NCBI GenBank assembly: GCA_012934845.2
Contig: WNNJ02000107.1
Location: forward strand, 62,001-126,000
Reading direction: 5' to 3'
DNA: 64,000 nucleotides
From: Pomphorhynchus laevis
Taxonomy: Eukaryota > Acanthocephala > Palaeacanthocephala > Echinorhynchida > Pomphorhynchidae
The position numbers were made by a program, and so were the translations under genes. Of the stretch, positions 56,150 to 64,000 are shown piece by piece; the first letter of the stretch is position 1; each line of letters begins with the position of its first letter. Below the pieces are notes generated by a model. The model was given only the letters and a program-made list of their open reading frames with translations, was not told the origin of the DNA and did no database searches.

Positions 56150-59100
56150 TTTTGTATAGCATTCGTTAGTTCAGTATATATAATATGTTATATTATACTT
56201 AAGTGTTATGTTATATTATATATTATATTTAACCTACAAAAATATATCTAAATAAAATGAAAATGTATACTCATTACGTAGCGAATATAGCAAATATGTC
56301 ATAAAATATTATAATGATATATAATATATCTTTTATAATATACATTATATATCTTTTTAATAAGGAAATACATAGACAATTAATTATGATTTTTATTCAA
56401 ATTCGAAAACACATTTGAGTAAAATTTAATATTTATAATATTAATATTAGATATATTCTTTGTTATATACAATAGAAGGAATCACAATTACAAGTTTCCA
56501 GATTACAAGTTTACAAAGCAGTTCTCATTGATTATTAGCCCGATTACAATAAATTATTTAATTTATTAATATTGTATTGCATTCGTAAGTTAGTATATGT
56601 TTATATATGGTCTTGATGCGGGGTCATTTTAAAACGCTTTAATATTTAATTTAATTTAATTAATAAAACCAGAAAAGGGCATTTATTATTTAATTTGTGC
56701 AATCGTTTTAAACTTATGATCTTCTTCAGTGCAAATTTTAACAATTCCGCGCCGTTGCTAACGTATGGATAATAAAAAATCTGGAAGAATCATACAACTG
56801 ACCTCAAATATCTATATAATTTATGTAAAAAGTGATTGTCACTGTTAAGGTGTAGTTCAGCCATTAGTTGCCCTATCCAGAATTTTTATTTTTCTTTCCT
56901 TTTATTTGTGTCTACAATCAGGCCATCAATAATGAAAGTTTTTATTAAATGGTCGGGATGCGATACAACCTCAACTGATTCTGACGTTCTTGTCGTACGT
57001 CTTTTCTACGAATGTTTGCTTTAATATGGTAGCTAGTACTTGTTTGGCCTTCTTATTGTGCCTTGAACGTAGTGCAGTTGTTCGGATAACAACATTCTTT
57101 GATTTAAAATGATAACTCCCTCGAAAATACCTCCTAAATGCATTAAATCATAACTAGTCAAGCGTTTCTCAGGTCACAGAACAAATGTTCAAAGCTCATC
57201 CTGGAAAGCTTTTTTTATTTATTGTTTTATATAAACACATCTAAAATGCAAACGTAAAATACTCAAATCTTTCCGCTGCATAATACATCGCAGTGAATGA
57301 GTAAATTACTCATGTGTTGGATTATATAGGAAACAATAAATGGGAATTTTTTTTTCAAATTCTAGTAATTTTACTTACAAGTTAATCTCCGATTCTATAA
57401 AATAATAAAAAATTTGTAACTTTCTTTAGCCAACCAAATTAAATCCCTTGCAAAATAAAGTACTTTTCAAGCTGAACATTTGTGTCTAAACAATTCATAT
57501 TTCTTTGAGTTCAAAATGGTGATCGAAGCTAGACCAAACTAATTTTGTTGATTACGATATCTCTTCTCACCGTTTTATATTAATTTATAATTTTATTTTA
57601 AAATAAAAAATTTCAAACAGCACTAAAAAACGATGATATAATTTAATTGAATTTATACTTTAAATATTCTTTTAATAAAAGAATAATTAATATATTAATA
57701 GAATAATACTAATATAAGATTAATAAAGAATATCTATAATATTAATAGAAAAATATAAATAGATGAATATTTATATTAACAGAAAAATTTTATATTTGTA
57801 CAATAGAAAATTAGAAAAGATAACACTAAAAATTAACAAAAAACAATTAAATTAATTATTAATTAATTATTAATCAATGATTAATTTTTAAATCGAAATA
57901 TTTAACAGATAACAAAAAGATTTTATATACTTATCTACTTCTGTAGATGATATTTTGATTAAAAAAACGTTTAAATAGATATTGAGTTGTAATGAGCAAA
58001 TTATTTTGTAATTTTAAACGTGCGATTAATCTCTCTATTTAGTCTTGAGATTACCAATATTTAGTCTAAAGAAAGTAAATTAGTAAACTTATGAATGTTT
58101 ATATAAATTTGAATAATGAAATTCATTAAATAAATAATATTTATGAAAAATTAATTATTAATTATTAATAAATATTCAATACGAGCTAAATGGTAAATTG
58201 TAATAAACAACATTGTTTCTTATAAATTGTAGGAATAAATTATTTACAAAATTACATTCGAAAAATAATGATTTTTAAAAGCATTACAATATTTATTAAT
58301 TACACTTTCTGTTATCTCGCAATATCAGCAAATATGAAAACATTTGAATGCTTTGTTTACTTTCAATGTTTCAAATGTTTGAGCTCGCTTGGTACTTAAT
58401 TATAAAATTTGTTCCGACAACGTTTGACATAAATAATCACATTTTTAATTGATTAGGTAATTTAAATAATCAAAATCTGTTCCAAGAAATAGCAAGAACC
58501 GATCAAAAACTAAATATTTGCAATAATATGGTTCATTCTAGTATTGTTTATTATTATATTGTATAATCGACAGTTAAAGTCTCGTAACGATTAAACAATT
58601 ATCTCATATTCCTTTTAAAAAATTATTATATATAAATAATAATTTATTACATTTGTTAATTTGACAATTATTGCGTAGATCTATGCAGATTATTTAATTA
58701 TTAAAACTAAAATTTACATTTTTAAGCATTTCAATCTTAAAAATAAAAATTATTAGTGTACATTGTTTATAATTCAATAAAGTTTTTCATTTTACAAATA
58801 GTTTAAAATACAATTATTTTGGCAATTTGAATTAATTTAGGAACGAAGTTCGTTACTATTTTTATTGTTAATAATGCACTTACACTAAGATTAAAATCAA
58901 ACTGTTTAAATTGCAAAATCGAGTAAAAACTAAAAATTTTAGTTTTTTATTTAGGAATAAATTACATATTGATTATTCTAACAGGTCGACAACACCGGTT
59001 TCCATTGACAGAGAGAGCAGAAAGTTGTTTCAATCTTTTGGTGAACGATTTTTATGTTAAAGACAATTTTACAATTTTACTTGTCGTGGAAAATATACTC

Positions 59101-60190
59101 AACTTGTCAAATTACTTACAAACAATTCTTGTTTACGATTTGAATTAATTAAATTAGATAAAATATATTGATTATAATAAGCTTCAAAATATATTTATAC
59201 TGATTAATATTACAGTATTTTGATAAACTCAATTAAAGTAATTTAATTGTTTAATTTACATTTAATTAAAAAATAACTAATCGCTTTAAAATAAAAGATG
59301 TTACGCAAACATTTGTCATGGTAATAAAAATTAAAATATATGATTGCACATTTTTGAAATGTTTGCGAAATATTGAAGGGTCATTGAAGTAATTTATGTA
59401 TTGCGAGTAAAGTAATTCATTAAAATCAGCATTTGAAAAATTACAAATTTAAACTAGAAAACATCAATGACAGTTAAATTAAATAAAGGAAATTGTTTGA
59501 AATTATTTGACTGGTTAAAATCTTTTGGTTATAAAATTTACTAATAAAATACAACGAATATACGTTTACAACTGACTTATGAAGCAATAGCCGCTATTGC
59601 TTCATAAGACGAGAATATTAAGTTATTTGCTGATAAAAACTCTTTTGAACTGTCCTAGTTTTTGAAAAAAATGACAACTGCAGAACAAATAATTGCTGGG
59701 TGCGGTATACCTAAAATATATTCAGTTACTAGTGTTTACTTACAACAGAGGCATGTGTTTGAGATCGTGAAATAGTCTGCGAATTGATAAGCATCAGTAG
59801 ACTTCTATTAATAGACTTCAATCTAATTCCATTGATGAAATCGTTATACATAAGTATGCCGCGATATTTGTCGTATGTGGGATTTTTAAAAGTTACGAGC
59901 TTTCCAAGTTCGTGTGATAATTTATGCAGTTTGTAAATATTTTATTTCAATTAGAATTTATTAAAAATATTTAACAACTTAAACACACAATGAATTTATC
60001 AGAAGAAAAGTTAAGTGTTCAAGTTAATTACAATAAATGATATACAATAAAATACACAACAAATATACGTATACAACAATACGTATACAACTGACGAATA
60101 TCCCAATACGATATGCTACATAACTCCACAGACAGGAAAAGCCAATCAACAACAATACCGACTCTAATACGCACACAATAAGTCAAGGGA
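56150..60190. other. No gene seen, AT-rich, with one hairpin
   Basis: Near 56600-56760 a GC-richer block has a CTGAAGA-like box (minus strand) with a damaged partner, perhaps an old PLE end. A 16-bp perfect inverted repeat lies at 59576-59591 and 59593-59608. No coding frame could be supported. Confidence 0.45.
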
Positions 60191-60194
60191 GAGT

Positions 60195-60480
60195 ACAATG
60201 TTCAATTTGTCGCAGGCTCTTCGTCGCTAACGCTTCCGGAATTGTACGAAACATGGTACAATGCCAGCTTGTGAATTTTAGATCTATCCGTGAGCATGCC
60301 GTAGCCACCAGCGAACACTCCGAGCGCTCTTTTTGCACTAAACTTTTATCTGAGAATTTTAGTGTCATCCGTCGTATTCCGCGCGGCGCTCGACCAGTTG
60401 TTGCCGCGAAGTTCTCTCAGCTTATTGACACAGTCGTGGAGCGACCTTCTAACGAGTCGGTGTGGTGGAGTCTACTCTTC
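60195..60480 (+). mobile_element. REL-endonuclease LINE, N-terminal part (left of RTE insertion)
   Basis: The plus strand opens with a zinc-finger-like QCSICRRLFVANASGIVRN, which has two cysteines spaced CxxC but Asn in the usual His place. It continues QLVNFRSIREHA and the RRIPRGARPVVAAKFSQLID block that begins the RT region in this family, then SNESVWWSLLF. It stops at the RTE target site. The right half continues at 62871. Confidence 0.7.
60463..60478. repeat. Target-site duplication, left
   Basis: TGGTGGAGTCTACTCT here matches TGGTGGAATCTACTCT at 62871-62886 in 15 of 16 positions. It marks where the RTE entered. Confidence 0.8.
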
Positions 60481-62870
60481 TTCTTCTTCTTTTTCTTTAG
60501 CCTTTTTCCCGTGTGTTGGCGGGGTCGGCTCTCATGGAACGCATCCTCCATTTGCAACGATCCGAAGCCAGATCAGGGTGTAGTCCAGCATCTCTTAGAT
60601 CCTTGTGCAGCGTGTCAGACCATCGCTGTCTTGGTCGTCCTTTGGGGCGTTTGCCTTTAAAGTCTATTTTCAAGCCTGCCTTTGCGATGGAACCGTCATG
60701 TGCCCGTAGAGTGTGGCCAAACCAGCGGAGACGGGCTTCTAGCATTTTCTCACTGATAGGCATCACACCGTATCGTCGGTAAATATCATCATTGCGAACC
60801 CGATTTAGGAGACTAAAACCGCTTGTCCATCGAAGCATCTTCGTCTCCATGACAGCGAGACGACGTTCCGCTATCTTTGTGATAGGCCAGCATTCTGCTC
60901 CATAAAGAGCAATGGGACGAATAACGCTTCGATATATCTTTGACTTTATGCTATCCTTCATTTTGCGGTCGCACATTATGCCAGTTGTAGCACGCCACTT
61001 CATCCATGTAGCATTGATTCTGGCAGTTATTTCGTTGTTCAATTCGCCATCAGCTGAGAGCACCGATCCTAGATATTTGAAATTTTCGGTCCGTGGAAGG
61101 TCTGTTCCGTTGATATTGATCGTGCCCGTATCGTTTGTATTGGTCGTCAAGTACTCAGTCTTCCTAGTGTTTAGCCGCAGGCCATGTTGTGCTAATCTGT
61201 CATTCCAAAGCTTGACTAACTGCGTGAGGTCGGTCTTATTGACGGAAGCTAGAAAGACGTCGTCCGCATATAGTAGGGTATAAGGTACTTGACGCTGAAT
61301 GTCGCTCGTTAAGGTATCCATGACCAGAATAAACAGAAGTGGCGAAAGCACGCTTCCTTGGTGGACGCCGACGGAAATACGAAATGGTTTTGATACTCCA
61401 GCTGTGCATCGTACTCTGCTTCTTGGGCCGATGTAGAGCAGCTTGACCCACTCAACCAGATGTTCTGGGATTTGATGTTGGCGTAGCGCATGCCAGATAA
61501 GCTCATGTGGAACGCGATCGAAAGCTTTCTCTAAGTCGAGGAATGCTATGTGAAGAGGTGTGTCTTTTTCCTGATATTTTTCGATCAGCAGCCGCGCGGC
61601 ATGTATGGCGTCGGAGGTGCCACATCCCTTGACGAAACCAGCCTGATTGATTGTACAATTTGCGATTTTGCGTATACGCTGGTCAAGAATTCGCTCGAAT
61701 ACCTTCATAGTATGAGATAGCAATCTGATAGGGCGGTAGTTTGAACATTCAGCTGGATTTCCTTTCTTTTTCCAAATTGGTACCGTGGTGCTATATTGCC
61801 AATCAGTCGGTGTTGTGTGTTCTTCGATGATTTTGTTAAAGAGTTTCGCTAACCAAGGTGCTGGGTTCCAGCACTTGGATTTCCATAGCTCGGCTGAGAT
61901 GTCATCTGGGCCTGCTGTTTTTCCCTTCTTTGTCCTCTTTAACGCTTCATCAACTTCCTCCGTGCTAATTGGGAGTAATGGACCGAGTACTGTTTGGGCT
62001 TGTGAGATTGGGGGGTGAGTGAACCCTTCAGTACATACTTCCTCAAAATACTCACGCCATCTTTCTAAAACTGCTGGTCGACCTACGATTTGTTCGCCGT
62101 TTTTATCATTAACGCAGTGGAACTTTTCGATGTCCTGAGTTTGTTTGTGGCGGAGCTTGAGAAGTCGGAAAAGGTCGCGTTCGCCGTCTCGAGTATCCAG
62201 CTTCTTGTACACTTCCTCATAATGGATGGCTCGTGCAGACGCCACGGCTTTCTTCGCTTTACGCTTGGCTTCGTGATACTTCTGCCAATTTACATGGGTC
62301 TTATCATCGAGGAATACGTGATATTGTCGCTTCTTTTCACGCACCCTCATTTTCACCTCATCTGTCCAAAGCCAAGTATCAAAATTGATGTAGCGTCTTC
62401 CGGGCTTGGTGGATCCAATTGTCTTTTTGGCGGCGATGTGAATAATATCTTTGACTCTGTTCCATGTGTTCTCGACGTCTGTTACGTCAGGCAATTGTAT
62501 GCGATGTATCATTTCAGACTCCTTCTCGTGGAATCGCCACCACTTGATGCGTGATGGGCCGGTACGCTTTTCCTGATGTTGTTTGGGTGGTTTAATATTC
62601 AAAACTGCGATTACGGGACGATGCTGTGCTGCTGTTGTCTCATAAGGTATGACCTTTACGTCATGTACAGTGGACATTTGTTTGCGCCGTACAAGAATGA
62701 AGTCAATCTGCGATTTGTTTACTCCACTGTAGTATGTTGGAAGCTGTGTGGGCCGCTTTATGAACCATGTATTGGTGATGATGAGGTCGTGGGAGTCTGA
62801 GAAGTCGACAATGCGCTCGCCATCTTTGTTGCTCTGACCGTATCCATTTCCACCATGGCACTGGTGGAAA
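60481..62870 (-). mobile_element. RTE-type LINE, 5' truncated, young
   Basis: A minus-strand LINE inserted into a plus-strand LINE. The 3' end is the (GAA)n-like tail at 60481-60496, right after the stop codon, the very short 3' end expected of RTE elements. The 5' end is truncated inside the endonuclease: only its last third (CHGGNGYGQ, SQIDFILVRR) remains. A 12-bp fold-back (CCATTTCCACCA and its inverse at 62844-62855 and 62862-62873) sits at that junction. Confidence 0.9.
60497..62677 (-). CDS. RTE reverse transcriptase, uninterrupted
   Basis: 726 codons open from the methionine at 62677; the frame is also open upstream to about 62880, so the methionine is only an internal one and the true protein was longer (endonuclease plus RT). 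RT motifs: KKGKTAGPDDISAELWK (about 250-266), NYRPIRLLSHTMK (313-325), FLDLEKAFDRVP (379-390, motif A), GVHQGSVLSPLLF (437-449), YADDVFL (470-476, catalytic box) and FKYLGSVLS (533-541). The C-terminus has RWFGHTLRAHDG and GRPRQRWSD, both characteristic of RTE. The protein reverse transcribes its RNA on nicked DNA. All catalytic aspartates are present. The intact frame and near-perfect target duplication point to recent insertion, although 5' truncation removes the promoter and most of the endonuclease. Confidence 0.92.
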   Translation of the reverse strand: MSTVHDVKVIPYETTAAQHRPVIAVLNIKPPKQHQEKRTGPSRIKWWRFHEKESEMIHRIQLPDVTDVENTWNRVKDIIHIAAKKTIGSTKPGRRYINFDTWLWTDEVKMRVREKKRQYHVFLDDKTHVNWQKYHEAKRKAKKAVASARAIHYEEVYKKLDTRDGERDLFRLLKLRHKQTQDIEKFHCVNDKNGEQIVGRPAVLERWREYFEEVCTEGFTHPPISQAQTVLGPLLPISTEEVDEALKRTKKGKTAGPDDISAELWKSKCWNPAPWLAKLFNKIIEEHTTPTDWQYSTTVPIWKKKGNPAECSNYRPIRLLSHTMKVFERILDQRIRKIANCTINQAGFVKGCGTSDAIHAARLLIEKYQEKDTPLHIAFLDLEKAFDRVPHELIWHALRQHQIPEHLVEWVKLLYIGPRSRVRCTAGVSKPFRISVGVHQGSVLSPLLFILVMDTLTSDIQRQVPYTLLYADDVFLASVNKTDLTQLVKLWNDRLAQHGLRLNTRKTEYLTTNTNDTGTININGTDLPRTENFKYLGSVLSADGELNNEITARINATWMKWRATTGIMCDRKMKDSIKSKIYRSVIRPIALYGAECWPITKIAERRLAVMETKMLRWTSGFSLLNRVRNDDIYRRYGVMPISEKMLEARLRWFGHTLRAHDGSIAKAGLKIDFKGKRPKGRPRQRWSDTLHKDLRDAGLHPDLASDRCKWRMRSMRADPANTREKG

Positions 62871-63330
62871 TGGTGGAATCTACTCTGCTTTCCTAAAATT
62901 GCGTTTCGCGTGCATCAGCATAACCAGAGTACGCCCTATCCTACCTCTCTATCTGTAAAGATTCGAGCTGCATGCGCCCGTTATCAATTCCCTTCTGAGG
63001 GTAGTCTGGAGGAACATAACCGATGCAACATCACAAAGAATAAATCCTCCGTGAATCAACTACGCCGAACGATCTCTGAAAAAAATTGAGGACGGCGACA
63101 TTTGCGGCGCTGTTCGTACTGTATGCAGAGACTCGGGCCTCCCATCTTGCGGTAAAAACACAACTACAACTCTACAGGCTAAGCATCTCCGGAGAAGAGT
63201 CTCTATCGATTGCCCACCTTTGCCGCTTCACTCTTTCGATTAAGGCCATGTTGTCACCGCTGCATCTTTACTGCGCTCTTTAAATTCTTCCCCGCCATGG
63301 TCCGCAAGTGGCCCTGGCCAATATAGTGGC
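62871..63330 (+). mobile_element. REL-endonuclease LINE, part right of RTE insertion
   Basis: The frame resumes with WWNLLCFPKIAFRVHQHNQ, duplicating the WWSLL at the left side. It then reads SLEEHNRCNITKNKSSVNQL, changes frame by one near 63090 and continues IEDGDICGAVRTVCRDSGL and TTTTLQAKHL, the start of the RT fingers region. It fades by about 63330 without reaching the catalytic domain. The first 16 bp are the target-site duplication. Confidence 0.7.
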
Positions 63331-63409
63331 TAACCAATATAGGCATATTCAGAAAATTACAGAAAATTTTCTGAAACGTATTTTAATTACTACAGGTAAT
63401 TTTCTGAAG

Positions 63410-63550
63410 ATGCTAACATCTTCAGAATATCAAAAAATAATTATTTGATATTTCGTTGGCGAAATATCAAATAAAATTTTCCTCCTTTATTCTGATCCAG
63501 CTTCAACATTTCTTTATCAATAATTGATCGTTATCAACTATTTAAAAGTA
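63410..63550. mobile_element. Rearranged relative of the hammerhead palindrome
   Basis: CTGAAGATGCTAACATCTTCAG at 63403-63424 and GATATTTCGTTGGCGAAATATC (63447-63468) are each small palindromes built from only one half of the hammerhead core. The following GATCCAGCTTCAAC and TCGTTATCAACTATTTAAAA match the right flank at 20.28-20.34 kb. Confidence 0.55.
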
Positions 63551-64000
63551 AATATATTTCTCATTGGATTTACTGAAACCCAATAAATTAATGAAAAATA
63601 AATAACAGTAGAGTATTATCGAATTCATCAATGGAAAATGTCTAATCTAAAGCAATTACTTGACCAAAAATGTGTAAAGGCATGGGCACGGAAGGGTCAT
63701 ATTTTAGAAATATAAAAGCGTTGTGATATTTTGCACGTATGATGTTGTTCAATGTTGTGTTTAAAACTAAAGTTCTATCTTACTTCGAGACAAAACTGAA
63801 ATTTACGAAAACAACATCAGAAAGCATAACCGAGTAAAAATCACCTTGTGCTCCTGTTTCTTGTTCGAGAAGAGAACCAGCAATCCGATAGGATAATCCA
63901 CTTAATTATTTACTTTCATCTATAGTAAATATTGTTTATTGTTGCATGTAATTATAGCTATTCACCAATCCGCATTAAAATATACATAATTTTTCTTCGA
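63551..64000. other. No gene seen
   Basis: AT-rich to the window edge with chance frames only. Confidence 0.4.

Noticed and set aside
56640-56760. Possible old PLE end with CTGAAGAAG box
   Set aside because: The second core box is AAAAC rather than GAAAC and no RT is nearby. Left as a comment.
60183-62800. Plus-strand frames opposite the RTE ORF
   Set aside because: Shadow frames of the minus-strand RT. The exception is 60253-60480, which is genuine REL LINE sequence and is annotated.
1-64000. CRISPR arrays, tRNA and rRNA genes, telomere repeats
   Set aside because: No spaced short repeats of CRISPR type, no tRNA cloverleaf beyond the degenerate SINE heads, and no TTAGG or TTAGGG runs were seen.

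Overview
The window looks like AT-rich (about three quarters A+T by eye) intergenic DNA from an invertebrate animal, possibly an arthropod, but I cannot name the species. The eukaryotic signs are splice-like signals next to the few host exons, a RASSF-type Ras-association exon, a receptor exon with an NPxxY helix, and a retroelement set typical of animals: a REL-endonuclease LINE, an RTE LINE, jockey-type LINEs, a Penelope-like element (PLE), Ty3/gypsy fossils, satellite DNA and a SINE-like repeat. There are no operons, CRISPR arrays or recognisable tRNA or rRNA genes.

Layout. 0-8.4 kb is a graveyard: a REL-endonuclease LINE fragment, a minus-strand Ty3/gypsy fossil, a jockey-type LINE 5' half, and at least five minus-strand copies of one YIDD-box reverse transcriptase. 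8.7-14.4 kb holds the host coding signal, all on the minus strand: two exons that fit helix 5 and helix 7 of a G-protein-coupled receptor (9.2-10.4 kb), and a RASSF-like exon with an RA domain and coiled coil (13.5-14.4 kb). 15.4-17.6 kb is a tandem satellite of about 363 bp units. 20.2 kb carries a palindrome with a hammerhead-ribozyme motif in each arm. 21-23.3 kb is a second jockey-type LINE. 25.8-29.2 kb is a nearly whole PLE bracketed by opposed hammerhead motifs. 30-41 kb is mostly empty AT-rich DNA with a perfect 53-bp inverted repeat, two segmental duplications, a second gypsy fossil and more hammerhead motifs. 41.6-47.6 kb has two more REL-endonuclease LINE pieces, a small secreted cysteine-rich peptide gene and a third jockey-type copy. 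48.3-53.3 kb has a duplication with an inverted block, another LINE and a SINE-like tandem array. 53.8-60 kb is nearly empty. 60.2-63.3 kb is an uninterrupted RTE LINE reading frame inserted into a REL-endonuclease LINE, with a 16-bp target-site duplication.

How it fits together. The host genes are unrelated exons in a repeat desert. The strongest structural stories are the nested LINE insertion and the recurring hammerhead core (CTGAnGA, stem II, GAAA), which appears at PLE ends and in PLE-free palindromes. The palindromes may be non-autonomous elements that depend on PLE enzymes; that dependence is inference.
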